Positions 8,869 through 17,408 of a DNA stretch of 64,000 bases are shown here, one piece after another. Each line of letters starts with the position of its first letter. The stretch's first letter is position 1. The notes below the pieces were generated by a model. That model was not told the origin of the DNA. It saw only the letters and a list, made by a program, of their open reading frames with translations, and searched no databases. The DNA comes from Azospirillum brasilense (GTDB lineage Bacteria; Pseudomonadota; Alphaproteobacteria; Azospirillales; Azospirillaceae). The position numbers were made by a program, and so were the translations under genes. The stretch is from the NCBI RefSeq assembly GCF_005222205.1, contig NZ_CP032345.1, positions 871,001 through 935,000 of the forward strand, read 5' to 3'.

Positions 8869-9138
8869 ATGAAAGCCCGTTTCCTGGTTCTCGGCCTCGC
8901 CCTGCTCGCCGCCGCCTGCGGCGTGAACACCGAGGAGAAGGCCGCCAGCGGCGCTCTGGGCGGGGCGGCGGCGGGCGCCGTGGTCGGCGGGCCGGTCGGC
9001 GCGGTGGTCGGCGGCGCCGCGGGTGCTGCGGGCGGCACCGCCACCCAGAAGGTCGAGGAGAAGGAGGGCACCGCCGGCCCGTCCACCACCAACGCCCCCT
9101 ACGGCGGCACCCGCCCCAGCGGCAGCATCACCCAGTAA
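8869..9138 (+). CDS. Small glycine-zipper lipoprotein
   Basis: An 89-residue protein with a clear lipoprotein signal: MKARFLVLGLALLAAAC with lipobox cysteine 17. Next comes a glycine-zipper stretch (about residues 26-58, alternating Gly/Ala and VVGGPVGAVVGG) and a polar, low-complexity C-terminus. Such proteins sit in the outer membrane or periplasm and are often stress-induced. A near-perfect AAAGGAG ribosome site sets the start. The EcfG-like motif upstream supports stress control. The exact role is unknown. Confidence 0.8.
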   Translation: MKARFLVLGLALLAAACGVNTEEKAASGALGGAAAGAVVGGPVGAVVGGAAGAAGGTATQKVEEKEGTAGPSTTNAPYGGTRPSGSITQ

Positions 9139-9256
9139 GCGGCCCCGACAAAGCCGGTTCAACAAAGCGGTCACGGAGTAGACGGGGAGACGCTTCCGGG
9201 CTAGAAGGCTGTCGGGTTTCGGCCCACGCCGTTCGACATCACGGAAGCGATCCCCA

Positions 9257-9694
9257 GTGACGACGATCCCAGTGACGACGACTCCGAAAAGCCTCCGCCT
9301 GCGCGGCGCGGCCCTAGCGGCCGCGCTGCTCTGCCTTCCGGTCCTGAGCCCGGCCGGCCCGGCCGGCGCCGCTCCGGTGCCGGAGGAGATGGTCAGCCGC
9401 TCCGCCGCCAAGCTGCAGGGGCTGGACAAGATCACCGCCCGCACCTCCACCTTCACCATCGCGGTCGGCGAGACCAAGGCGCTCGGCAGCCTGCGCATCA
9501 CGCTGCGCGCCTGCAAGGAAAACCCGCCGATCGAGACGCCGGAAACCGCGGCCTTCCTCGAAGTGATCGAGAACAAGCCCGGCGAACAGGCGGAGCCTGT
9601 GTTCAGCGGCTGGATGTTCGCTTCCAGCCCCGCCCTGTCGGCGATGGAGCACCCGATCTACGACGTCTGGGTGCTGTCCTGCGAGGGGGACTGA
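9257..9694 (+). CDS. Exported DUF2155-domain protein
   Basis: A 145-residue secreted protein with a signal peptide (hydrophobic core AALAAALLCLPVLSPAGPAGA, cleavage near residue 35). The DUF2155 domain that follows is recognised by LQGLDKITARTSTFTIAVG, a Cys in LRACKENPP and a C-terminal HPIYDVWVLSCEGD, so a disulphide is possible. It probably acts in the periplasm; function is unknown. The start is GTG at 9257 with an in-frame GTG at 9272. It is convergent with aat, and DUF2155 next to aat is common in this order. Confidence 0.8.
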   Translation: MTTIPVTTTPKSLRLRGAALAAALLCLPVLSPAGPAGAAPVPEEMVSRSAAKLQGLDKITARTSTFTIAVGETKALGSLRITLRACKENPPIETPETAAFLEVIENKPGEQAEPVFSGWMFASSPALSAMEHPIYDVWVLSCEGD

Positions 9695-9727
9695 GTCCAG
9701 CCGGGCCGAGCCCTCCGTTTCCCGCCC

Positions 9728-10369
9728 TCAGCCTTCCGCGCCCAGCAGCGCCGTGATGGCCGCCCCCTGGTCGACGCCGCCGAAGTCCGTCGGCACCGCC
9801 AGGGCGGCGGCCAGCCGGCGACGGTACTCGGCGCGCGGAATCTCCATGGCGCCGAACTGGCTCAGATGTTCCGTCACGAATTGCGCGTCCAGCAGCCTGT
9901 AGCCCGCCGCGCGCAGCCGGGCGACCAGATGGACCAGCGCCACCTTGCTGGCGTCGGTGACGCGGCTGAACATGCTTTCCCCGAAGAAGGCGCCGCCCAG
10001 CGCGACGCCGTAGAGGCCGCCGACGAGTTGGCCGCCGCTCCAGCATTCCACGCTGTGGGCGCAGCCGCGCTCGTGCAGTTCGGTGTAGAGCCGCAGGATG
10101 TCGCCGTTGATCCAGGTCTTCGGACGGTCCGGCGTCGGCTCCGCGCAGGCTTCGATCACCGCGCGGAACGCCGTGTCGAAGCGCAGGTCGAACGGGCCGC
10201 GCCGCACCGTCTTGCGCAGCTTGCGCGGGACGTGGAAGCCCTCCAGCGGCAGGACGCCGCGCCGCTCCGGATCGAACCAGTACAGCTCCTCGGAGTCGGC
10301 GTTCTCCGCCATCGGGAAAATGCCGGCGGCGTAGGCGCGCAGAAGCAGCGATGCGGACAGCTCGATCAT
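9728..10369 (-). CDS. aat: Leucyl/phenylalanyl-tRNA--protein transferase
   Basis: A 213-residue cytosolic enzyme that attaches Leu or Phe from aminoacyl-tRNA to proteins with N-terminal Arg/Lys, marking them for ClpS/ClpAP. Conserved features: [10 protein letters not shown] near residue 16, [13 protein letters not shown] near 33, the family core [23 protein letters not shown] split around 85-107, [21 protein letters not shown] and the [13 protein letters not shown] segment. The ATG at 10369 is preferred over a GTG at 10399 because homologues start there; neither has a strong ribosome site. Confidence 0.92.
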   Translation of the reverse strand: MIELSASLLLRAYAAGIFPMAENADSEELYWFDPERRGVLPLEGFHVPRKLRKTVRRGPFDLRFDTAFRAVIEACAEPTPDRPKTWINGDILRLYTELHERGCAHSVECWSGGQLVGGLYGVALGGAFFGESMFSRVTDASKVALVHLVARLRAAGYRLLDAQFVTEHLSQFGAMEIPRAEYRRRLAAALAVPTDFGGVDQGAAITALLGAEG

Positions 10370-10494
10370 CGCCGACACTATAGCCGTTTGCCCCCTCACC
10401 CCCGCAACGTTATCTCAGCGCACCACTTCCGCGCGACAGGTGGCTCCCACCATGGTATGCAACGTGGAGGCGCTTTCTCAGAAGGGATTCCAGC

Positions 10495-11148
10495 ATGAAG
10501 ACGGCTCTGTCAGCCATCATCGTATCGGTGGTTGCGTTTCTCTCGATGACCGGCGCGTCATGGGCGCAGCGCAAGGCGGAGCCCGGCACCTTCGATTACT
10601 ATGTGCTCAGCCTCTCCTGGTCGCCAACCCACTGCGCCAAGAATCAGGGGGACGCCGACCCCGACCAGTGCGGGGTCGAGCGCAAGTTCGGCTTCATCGT
10701 CCACGGCCTGTGGCCGCAATACAGCAACGGCGGCTACCCGGCCACCTGCACACGCGACCGCACCGTCCCCCGCGCCGTGGTGGACGCCACCATGCCGGTG
10801 ATGCCCAGCGTCGGGCTGATCGTGCACCAGTGGACGAAGCACGGCACCTGCAGCGGCCTGCCCGTCACCGACTATTTCGCGCAGGTCCGCAAGGCCTTCG
10901 CCAAGGTGAAGATCCCCGAGGCGCTCCAGGCCCCGAAATCCGACCTGTCGATCCCGGCGACCCAGGTGGAACGCCTGTTCGTCCAGGCCAACCCGGGACT
11001 GGAGCCGGAGTCGGTGGCGCTGGTCTGCTCCAAGCGCGACGTGGCGGAGGTCCGGCTGTGCCTGAACAAGGACCTGACCTTCATGCCCTGCGGCGCCAAG
11101 GTGGTCGACCGCTGCCGCCGCGACGCGCTGCTGACCGCGGCGCCGTGA
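10495..11148 (+). CDS. Secreted ribonuclease T2-family enzyme
   Basis: A 217-residue protein with a Sec signal peptide (residues 1-24, ending ASWA-Q). It has both catalytic histidine motifs of RNase T2: CAS1 at FGFIVHGLWPQY (about 63-74) and CAS2 at VHQWTKHGTC (about 106-115). Several cysteines fit the family disulphides. It would cleave RNA in the periplasm or outside the cell through 2',3'-cyclic intermediates. It stands alone between aat and the repeat-rich region before accC. Confidence 0.9.
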   Translation: MKTALSAIIVSVVAFLSMTGASWAQRKAEPGTFDYYVLSLSWSPTHCAKNQGDADPDQCGVERKFGFIVHGLWPQYSNGGYPATCTRDRTVPRAVVDATMPVMPSVGLIVHQWTKHGTCSGLPVTDYFAQVRKAFAKVKIPEALQAPKSDLSIPATQVERLFVQANPGLEPESVALVCSKRDVAEVRLCLNKDLTFMPCGAKVVDRCRRDALLTAAP

Positions 11149-11179
11149 CGGGGTGTCGGATTATCGCGGACAACAGGGG

Positions 11180-11318
11180 CTTCACGGATTGCGCGGATTA
11201 AGGCACGGATTTCACGGATTTCTTTGGGCTTGCTCAGCGCGCTGATCGAACAGGCCCGCACTGGGCACGGATATAAAAATCCGTGAAATCCGTGCCTGGG
11301 TCCGTGAAATCCGTGAAG
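11180..11318. repeat. 139-bp near-palindromic repeat element
   Basis: Two arms of about 42 bp (11180-11221 and 11277-11318) are inverted copies. The inner 21 bp (11201-11221 versus 11277-11297) are perfect complements, and the outer parts differ at a few bases. Each arm is built from repeated CACGGATTT / AAATCCGTG words, around a 55-bp centre. It lies between RNase T2 and the accC terminator with no coding potential. It resembles a REP- or MITE-like element. Confidence 0.8.
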
Positions 11319-11354
11319 ACCTTGTCATCCGAGAATCCGGCACCCGCTGGAACG

Positions 11355-11394
11355 AAAAGAGCCCTTCCTCCCCATCGGGAAGAAGGGCTCTTTT
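11355..11394. terminator. Terminator for the aroQ-accB-accC operon
   Basis: The inverted repeat AAAAGAGCCCTT / AAGGGCTCTTTT, with extra pairing inside, ends in T on both strands. It is placed 32 bp beyond the accC stop and could also stop RNase T2 transcription from the other side. Confidence 0.85.
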
Positions 11395-11425
11395 CATTGA
11401 CCCGCTCGTCGAACCGCTCGACGGC

Positions 11426-12769
11426 TTACTTCTTCATGCCCATCAGCTGTTCGAGCCAGTGGATGTCGTAGTTGCCGTCGATGAAGGCCTGCTGCGCGAT
11501 GATGCGCTGGTGCAGGGGCAGCGTGGTGTCGACGCCGCCGATCACATACTCCTCGATCGTCCGGCGCAGCCGCATCAGGCACTCGTTGCGGGTGGTGCCG
11601 TGAACGACCAGCTTGGCGATCAGGCTGTCGTAATGCGGCGGGATGCGGTAGCCGTCGTAGAGCGCCGAGTCGACGCGCACGCCCAGTCCGCCCGGCGCGT
11701 GGTAGCCGTCGATCTTCCCCGGCGACGGGATGAAGGTCTCCGGATGCTCCGCGTTCACGCGGCACTCGATCGAATGGCCCTGGAAGCGGATGTCCGCCTG
11801 GCCGTAGCCGAGCGGGGCGCCGGTCGCCACGCGGATCTGCTCGCGCACCAGGTCGATGCCGGTGATCATCTCGGTGATCGTGTGCTCGACCTGCAGGCGG
11901 GTGTTCATCTCGATGAAGTAGAACTGCCCGTCCTCGAACAGGAACTCCATCGTGCCGACGCCGCGGTAGCCGATGGCCGCCGCCGTCTTGGCCGCCAGAT
12001 CGCCGATGAAGGCGCGCTGCTCGGCGTTCAGGGCCGGCGACGGGGCTTCCTCGATGACCTTCTGGTGGCGGCGCTGCACGGAGCAGTCGCGCTCGCCGAA
12101 ATGCACGCAGTTGCCATGCTCGTCGCCGAGAAGCTGGATCTCGATGTGCCGGGGCTTGCCGAGATACTTCTCGATGTAGACCTCGTCGTTGCCGAAGGCG
12201 GCGCGCGCCTCGCCACGGGCGAGCTGGTAGGCTTCCTTGAGCTGGTCGGGGTTGCGGGCGACCTTCATGCCCTTGCCGCCGCCGCCCGCCGCCGCCTTGA
12301 TGAGGATCGGATAGCCGGTCTCGCGGCCGATCTTCTCGGCCTCCTCCAGCGTCGGCACCGGGCCGTCGGAGCCGGGGACCACGGGAAGCCCCTGCTCCAT
12401 CACCGTCTTCTTGGCGGTGACCTTGTCGCCCATGATGCGGATGTGCTCCGCGGTCGGGCCGATGAAGGTGAAGCCGTGCTCCTCCACCATCTCCGCGAAC
12501 TGGGCGTTCTCCGACAGGAAGCCGATGCCGGGATGGATCGCGTCCGCCCCGGTGATCGACGCCGCCGACAGGATCGCCGGAATGTTCAGGTAGCTTTCGC
12601 GGGCCGACGCGGGACCGATGCACACGCTCTCGTCCGCGAGGCGGACGTGCATGGCGTCGGCATCGGCGGTGGAATGCACCGCCACGGTCTGGATTCCCAT
12701 CTCACGGCAGGCGCGGTGGATGCGCAGAGCAATCTCACCGCGGTTCGCGATCAGGACCTTCTCGAACAT
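11426..12769 (-). CDS. accC: Acetyl-CoA carboxylase biotin carboxylase subunit
   Basis: A 447-residue ATP-grasp enzyme that carboxylates the biotin on AccB in the first step of fatty acid synthesis. Seen: FEKVLIANRGEIALRI at the N-terminus, the glycine-rich ATP loop KAAAGGGGKGM near 159, EKYLGKPRHIEIQ near 200, and the active-site FIEMNTRLQVEHTITE near 285. The ATG at 12769 matches family starts; a GTG at 12793 would add eight residues. It is the third gene of the aroQ-accB-accC operon, 20 bp after accB, and ends at a strong terminator. Confidence 0.96.
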   Translation of the reverse strand: MFEKVLIANRGEIALRIHRACREMGIQTVAVHSTADADAMHVRLADESVCIGPASARESYLNIPAILSAASITGADAIHPGIGFLSENAQFAEMVEEHGFTFIGPTAEHIRIMGDKVTAKKTVMEQGLPVVPGSDGPVPTLEEAEKIGRETGYPILIKAAAGGGGKGMKVARNPDQLKEAYQLARGEARAAFGNDEVYIEKYLGKPRHIEIQLLGDEHGNCVHFGERDCSVQRRHQKVIEEAPSPALNAEQRAFIGDLAAKTAAAIGYRGVGTMEFLFEDGQFYFIEMNTRLQVEHTITEMITGIDLVREQIRVATGAPLGYGQADIRFQGHSIECRVNAEHPETFIPSPGKIDGYHAPGGLGVRVDSALYDGYRIPPHYDSLIAKLVVHGTTRNECLMRLRRTIEEYVIGGVDTTLPLHQRIIAQQAFIDGNYDIHWLEQLMGMKK

Positions 12770-12789
12770 CGCCAAGGGATGATCCCCGC

Positions 12790-13239
12790 TCACTCGATGA
12801 TCATTAGGACTTCGCCGAACTCCACCGGCTGGCTGTCGGAGACCAGGACCTCGACAACCGTGCCGCCCCGCGGGGCCTTGATGGGGTTCATGACCTTCAT
12901 CGCCTCGATGATGAGGACGGTCTGGCCGGCCTTCACCGTGTCGCCGACGCGAACGAAGGGGGTGCCGCCCGGCTCGGCCGCGGCGTAGGCCGTGCCGACC
13001 ATCGGCGAGGTGACCGCGCCGGGATGGCTGGCGGGCTTGCCCGCCGGGGCGGCGGCCGGAGCCGCAACGGGGGCGGGAGCGGCGACCGGAGCGTGCACGG
13101 CCACCGCCTGGGCGGCCGTCGGGCGGGTGACGCGGATCCGCTTCTCGCCCTCGGCAAACTCGATCTCGCTCAAGCCCGTCTCACGCAGGAGATCCGCGAG
13201 CTTGCGGACCAGATCGCCGTCGATGTCGAAGCTTGCCAT
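12790..13239 (-). CDS. accB: Acetyl-CoA carboxylase biotin carboxyl carrier protein
   Basis: A 149-residue carrier. The N-terminal helix region (about 1-40) is followed by an Ala/Pro-rich linker (about 45-75) and a C-terminal biotinyl domain. The biotinylation motif EAMKVMNPI carries the acceptor lysine near residue 115. BCCP moves carboxyl-biotin between AccC and the AccAD transferase. It lies 23 bp after aroQ and 20 bp before accC on the same strand. Confidence 0.95.
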   Translation of the reverse strand: MASFDIDGDLVRKLADLLRETGLSEIEFAEGEKRIRVTRPTAAQAVAVHAPVAAPAPVAAPAAAPAGKPASHPGAVTSPMVGTAYAAAEPGGTPFVRVGDTVKAGQTVLIIEAMKVMNPIKAPRGGTVVEVLVSDSQPVEFGEVLMIIE

Positions 13240-13262
13240 GGTGTTCGTTTTTCCCGTGTTCC

Positions 13263-13712
13263 TTAGTCGCGCTCGAGGATATTCGCCATGGCGTCCAGCG
13301 CCAGCAGATACCCGTGAGGGCCGAAGCCGCAGATCATCCCCTTGGCCACCGCGGAAATGTGCGAGTGGTGGCGGATGGCCTCACGCTTGTAGATGTTGGA
13401 GAGATGCACCTCGACGATCGGCAGCTCGGACAGGATCAGCGCGTCCATGATGGCGACGGAGGTGTGGCTGTAGGCGCCGGCGTTGATGACGATGCCGTCA
13501 TGCTCCGTCCGCGCCTGCTGAATCCAGGAAACAAGTTCGCCCTCGTGGTTCGACTGCCGGAAGTCGATGGCCAGCCCGAGCTGTTCGGCGCGTTCCTGGC
13601 ACGCGCCTTCCAGATCATCGAGCGTCATGGAGCCATAAATGTGCGGTTCGCGCACGCCCAGCATGTTCAGGTTCGGTCCGTTCAGGACCAGAACGGAAGC
13701 GTCGATGGCCAC
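13263..13712 (-). CDS. aroQ: Type II 3-dehydroquinate dehydratase
   Basis: A 149-residue dodecameric enzyme that converts 3-dehydroquinate to 3-dehydroshikimate in the shikimate pathway. Family residues: VLNGPNLNMLGVREPHIYG with the active-site tyrosine near 26, FRQSNHEGELV near 53, INAGAYSHTSVAI near 77, EVHLSNIYKRE and the C-terminal HHSHISAVAKGMICGFG. It is first in the operon with accB and accC, a common arrangement, and has a plausible promoter just upstream. Confidence 0.95.
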   Translation of the reverse strand: MAIDASVLVLNGPNLNMLGVREPHIYGSMTLDDLEGACQERAEQLGLAIDFRQSNHEGELVSWIQQARTEHDGIVINAGAYSHTSVAIMDALILSELPIVEVHLSNIYKREAIRHHSHISAVAKGMICGFGPHGYLLALDAMANILERD

Positions 13713-13747
13713 GGGCCACGCCCCTTTTCCAAGATCGAGTCCGCGCG

Positions 13748-13775
13748 TTTATAGCACTTTGCGTCGCGCTGGCAA
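13748..13775 (-). promoter_or_regulatory. Putative sigma70 promoter for aroQ-accB-accC
   Basis: Reading the - strand: TTGCCA (13775-13770), a 16-bp spacer, TATAAA (13753-13748), about 36 bp before the aroQ start codon. Both hexamers are close to consensus for a GC-rich genome. Confidence 0.55.
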
Positions 13776-13837
13776 TGCCGCATGGCGCAAACGTTACGCC
13801 CATTCGGCGTGTTCTGCTCCCTTAGACGCCAAATGCC

Positions 13838-14617
13838 TCACGGCGCGGCGGACAGATGACGGCGCAAAATCTCTTCGAAGGCCCCGCCATCCTTCAGCTT
13901 TCTCAATCCGGCGTTGAAGGCCGCCATGATCGCCGCCGCCTCCGGCAGCGAACGGGAGAGAATCAGGTGCTGCCCGGCGCGGGCGTAAGGCAAGGAGGCG
14001 ACGCGGATATCATCCCCGGCCATCGCCTTCGCCACGGCGCTGCGCCCGGTGAACTCGTCGATGACGAAGGCGTCCACCCGTCCCGAGGCGACCATCCGCA
14101 CGCAGGCCGGCAGGTCCGCCGGGCTCTCCCGCGACAGCGCGCCCGCCGCGGCCAGTTCCGCCAGCTCCGCCGGCAGGGCGTATCCGACCGGCGCGCAGAC
14201 CGTGCGCCCTCGGAAATCCTCCGGTTTGCGAAAGTCCATGCCGCTGTGGGCGGACAGGTAAACGAGTTGCCGCACCTCCAGCAGCGGGTCGGAGAACAGC
14301 ATCTCCACCGCGCGGTCCGGCGTGCGAACATATGGGAAGGTGCCGAGGAACCTGCCCGCCAGCACGCCGTCGTAGCCGCGGCGCCAAGGCATGAAGCGCA
14401 CATCGTAGCGCAGCCCGACCTCGCCGAAGGCGCGGCGCACGATCTCGGTCAGCAGGCCGCCCTCCGGCAGGTCCTCCCCGGTGAAGGGGGCGAAATCGTT
14501 GCCGGTGACCAGATCCAGGGCCGAACCGAGGGGCGCCGAGTCGAGCGGTGTGGCGTGGACGGGACCAAAGGCCACCAGCAGCAGGAGCATGGCCAGAAGA
14601 CACCGCCGCCCCGCCAT
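13838..14617 (-). CDS. Periplasmic solute-binding protein, family 3 type
   Basis: A 259-residue exported protein. A signal peptide (about residues 1-22, RRCLLAMLLLLVAFGPVHA) precedes a bacterial solute-binding fold with VTGNDFAPFTG near 35, FRGRTVCAPVGYALP near 135, and two lobes typical of polar amino acid binding proteins. No permease or ATPase gene is adjacent, so it may act as a sensor partner or serve a distant transporter. The start at 14617 has GGGAAGGGGG upstream. It lies 34 bp after the dynamin-like GTPase stop, probably cotranscribed. Confidence 0.75.
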   Translation of the reverse strand: MAGRRCLLAMLLLLVAFGPVHATPLDSAPLGSALDLVTGNDFAPFTGEDLPEGGLLTEIVRRAFGEVGLRYDVRFMPWRRGYDGVLAGRFLGTFPYVRTPDRAVEMLFSDPLLEVRQLVYLSAHSGMDFRKPEDFRGRTVCAPVGYALPAELAELAAAGALSRESPADLPACVRMVASGRVDAFVIDEFTGRSAVAKAMAGDDIRVASLPYARAGQHLILSRSLPEAAAIMAAFNAGLRKLKDGGAFEEILRRHLSAAP

Positions 14618-14651
14618 CGCCCGCCCCCTTCCCTCTTCCGCGGACGCCCGC

Positions 14652-16115
14652 TCACTCCGCCGGGGCGCGGTTGCGCCGCCCGGCGGGGTCGGTGAACAGG
14701 TCGTTGATGCGCTGGACATGCTCCGCCACCGCCTCGCGGATGGAGAAGATGCGCTTCTCGGCGCCGCCGCTCCAGCCGACCGGCTTCTTGCGGAAGATCG
14801 AGCGGAAGAAGCGGGTGTTGCGCAGGAAGCCCTGCTGGAGGTTCAGGTCGACGTCGCCGTAGCGCTCCGGCAGGCTGCGGGCGACCCGCCGTGCCATGAA
14901 GGAGCGCAGCCAGAAATGGCCGGCGCCGAACAGGCCGCCCAGCACCACCAGCGCCGCCAGCACCCCGACCGGCAGGCCGCCGGCCCAGGCCGGCTGCGAC
15001 TGGGTCAGCCAGGTGAGGAAGGCCGACACCGTGTCGCCGCCGGCGAGGCTGGCGATCCCGCCGAACAGCAGGGCGAGCAGGGCCAGCCACACCGCGTCGC
15101 CGATCAGCACCAGCTTGCGCCAGCGCTTCATCGCCGCGGCGAGCTGCGGGACGATCTCGCCCTTCAGCTCCTTCACGAGGCTGTCGATCATGCCGACGAT
15201 GCGGTAGGCGCGGGCGACCTCCACCTCGTTGATGCGCACCTGGAGTTCGGCGAGGTCGGAGTCGCGCCGCGCCTCGTAGCGGGCGCGCACCGCGTCGTCG
15301 GCGATGGCGACCGCCGACTTGCTGTCATAGAGCGCGTAGAAGCGGCCCGAGACCAGACCGGCCTGCGCGATGGCGCGCTGCCAGGCGCCGAACACCGCCT
15401 CCAGATTGTCTTCCTTCGCCGTGGTGTCGATCTGGTTCAGGATGTAGCAGACCTTGCGCGCGTCGGCGCGGTCCACCGTCTTCGCCACCAGATGCTTCAG
15501 CGTGTCCTGCATCGCCCCCGGCTCCGGGTGGCGCCCGTCGAAGAAGACCAGCACGAGGTCGGACAGCTCGACGATGTGGTCGACCAGCCGCAGCACCGAG
15601 CGGCGCTGGTCGTCGGCGTCGAAGCCCGGCGAGTCGATGAAGATCTTGCCGCGCGCCCGGTCGCCGGACAGCGTCTTGAGCTGCAGGTAGTTGTCGATGC
15701 GCTTGCCCTCGCCCGCCGCGACCTTCTCGATCTCGTCGGCGATCCGGTAGAAGGGAAAGCGCGGATCGGCGTTCAGCGCGGTGCCCGGCAGGGCCTCCCG
15801 CCGGGTCTCCGGCCCGTGGCAGATCACCGTGAACTTGTCGTCCACCGCCTGGTTGCCGGTGTTCTGCAGCGGTGCGCCGAGATAGCCGTTGAGGAAGGTG
15901 GACTTGCCCGCGGAGAAGGTGCCCAGCACCGCGATCATCGGCCACCAGGGAATGCGGGTGGTCAGCGACTCGTGCGGACCCAGCAGACCCAGCCGGACCA
16001 GCACCCGGTCGAAATTGCGGAAGGTCGGGATGACCGGGAGAAGGTTCGGGTTTTCCGCGCGGAGATGCGCGTCCAGGGCGGCGAGGCGCTGCTGGAGGGC
16101 TTGCCTGGGGGTCAT
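14652..16115 (-). CDS. Dynamin-family membrane GTPase
   Basis: A 487-residue protein with a dynamin-type GTPase domain: P-loop GTFSAGKST near residue 65, switch threonine region QAVDDKFTVICHG, G3 DSPGFD near 163 and G4 NQID near 224. A helical region follows, then two hydrophobic segments (about 340-360 and 378-400) that should insert in the membrane, and a basic C-terminal helical tail. Bacterial dynamin-like proteins remodel or repair membranes; the role here is not known. It starts an apparent two-gene unit with the solute-binding protein. Confidence 0.8.
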   Translation of the reverse strand: MTPRQALQQRLAALDAHLRAENPNLLPVIPTFRNFDRVLVRLGLLGPHESLTTRIPWWPMIAVLGTFSAGKSTFLNGYLGAPLQNTGNQAVDDKFTVICHGPETRREALPGTALNADPRFPFYRIADEIEKVAAGEGKRIDNYLQLKTLSGDRARGKIFIDSPGFDADDQRRSVLRLVDHIVELSDLVLVFFDGRHPEPGAMQDTLKHLVAKTVDRADARKVCYILNQIDTTAKEDNLEAVFGAWQRAIAQAGLVSGRFYALYDSKSAVAIADDAVRARYEARRDSDLAELQVRINEVEVARAYRIVGMIDSLVKELKGEIVPQLAAAMKRWRKLVLIGDAVWLALLALLFGGIASLAGGDTVSAFLTWLTQSQPAWAGGLPVGVLAALVVLGGLFGAGHFWLRSFMARRVARSLPERYGDVDLNLQQGFLRNTRFFRSIFRKKPVGWSGGAEKRIFSIREAVAEHVQRINDLFTDPAGRRNRAPAE

Positions 16116-16302
16116 GGCCGGCCGGGTCCCGTCTGCTGTGAAATGGGGTGACGTCTCGTGTCGGAGGCATTCTCTAGCACGAGGGCCCGTTGCGATGGAC
16201 AGCGAAATCGCCGTGACCGGAAACGCCGTGACGGCGGCGCGGCGTCGGTCCTATCCTGATGGCGTCGTCCCATTCCAAGCATGAGCGCGAGGAGGCAGGC
16301 CA

Positions 16303-17322
16303 GTGACGCAGGGACCGCGGGGGCATGGCGCCCATGACGACGATCACCAGCATCATGACCATGATCATGAACACGGGGATGGGCATGAGCACGGCCATGC
16401 GCACAGCCATGACCACAGCCACGGGCATGCCCACACCGCGACGGTGACGGCGGACAGCGAGCGGCGAATCCTGCTGGTCCTGCTGATGACCGCCGGCCTG
16501 ATGGTGGTGGAGGTGGTGGGCGGCGTGCTGTCCGGGTCGCTCGCCCTGCTGGCCGATGCCGGGCACATGCTGACCGACGCGGCGGCGCTGGCGCTCGCCT
16601 GGCTGGCCTTCCGGCTGGGGCGGCGCCCGTCCGACCGGCGGCGCAGCTTCGGCTACCACCGGCTCCAGGTCCTCGCCGCCTTCGTCAACGGCCTCAGCCT
16701 GTTCCTGCTCTCCGCCTGGATCCTGTGGGAGGCGGCGCAGCGGCTGCTGGAGCCCCAGCCGGTCCTGGGCGGCACCATGATGGCGGTGGCGGTGCTGGGC
16801 GGGCTGGGCAACCTCGTCGGCTTCTGGATTCTGCACCGCGGCGACCGCGGGAACCTGAACGTCCGCGGCGCCGCCCTGCACGTGCTGGGCGACCTGCTCG
16901 GCTCGGTGGCGGCGGTCGTGGCGGCGGGCATCATCCTGGCGACCGGCTGGACACCCATCGACCCGATCCTGTCGGTGCTGGTCGCCCTGCTGATCCTGCG
17001 CGGCGCCTGGGAGGTGGTGCGGCAGAGCGCCCACATCCTGGTGGAGGGCACGCCAGTCGGCATCGACGTGGACGAGCTGCGCAGCGCCCTGCACCAGGCG
17101 GTGCCGGCGGTCACCGACATCCACCACGTCCATGTCTGGTCGCTGACGGCGGAGCGGCCGCTCCTGACCATGCACGCCGTGGTGCCGCCGGGGACCGACC
17201 GCGACGCGGTGCTGCGCGATCTGGTCGAGACCCTGCGCGGACGCTTCGGCATCGGCCACGCCACGGTCCAGGTCGAAACCGGCCCCTGCCCGGACGGCCG
17301 GGAGATGCATCGCGCGGCCTGA
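16303..17322 (+). CDS. Cation diffusion facilitator, probable Zn2+/Cd2+ exporter (CzcD/ZitB type)
   Basis: A 339-residue inner-membrane antiporter. The first about 45 residues are extremely His/Asp-rich and probably chelate metal. Six transmembrane helices follow, with the metal site residues ADAGHMLTDA in helix 2 and LHVLGDLLGS in helix 5. A cytoplasmic ferredoxin-like domain with HHVHVWSL comes last. It would export zinc or a similar divalent ion in exchange for protons. The start is GTG with GAGGAGG upstream. It is transcribed divergently from the dynamin-like gene; no Zur or MerR-type site was recognised. Confidence 0.92.
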   Translation: MTQGPRGHGAHDDDHQHHDHDHEHGDGHEHGHAHSHDHSHGHAHTATVTADSERRILLVLLMTAGLMVVEVVGGVLSGSLALLADAGHMLTDAAALALAWLAFRLGRRPSDRRRSFGYHRLQVLAAFVNGLSLFLLSAWILWEAAQRLLEPQPVLGGTMMAVAVLGGLGNLVGFWILHRGDRGNLNVRGAALHVLGDLLGSVAAVVAAGIILATGWTPIDPILSVLVALLILRGAWEVVRQSAHILVEGTPVGIDVDELRSALHQAVPAVTDIHHVHVWSLTAERPLLTMHAVVPPGTDRDAVLRDLVETLRGRFGIGHATVQVETGPCPDGREMHRAA

Positions 17323-17376
17323 CGCGCCCCGTCTGTGATCTTCTTCGGTCGGATGGATCGGAAACGGCGCCCGAAA

Positions 17377-17408
17377 CGTTGTTTTCGGCATGACTGCCGA
17401 AAACAACG
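17377..17408 (+). promoter_or_regulatory. Perfect 14-bp inverted repeat enclosing a start codon
   Basis: CGTTGTTTTCGGCA (17377-17390), loop TGAC, then TGCCGAAAACAACG (17395-17408) are exact complements. The ATG of the next gene occupies 17390-17392, at the top of the stem and loop. As RNA it would hide the start region in a stable hairpin; as DNA it could be a repressor operator. No T-run follows, so it is not a standard terminator for the zinc exporter gene. Confidence 0.7.
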
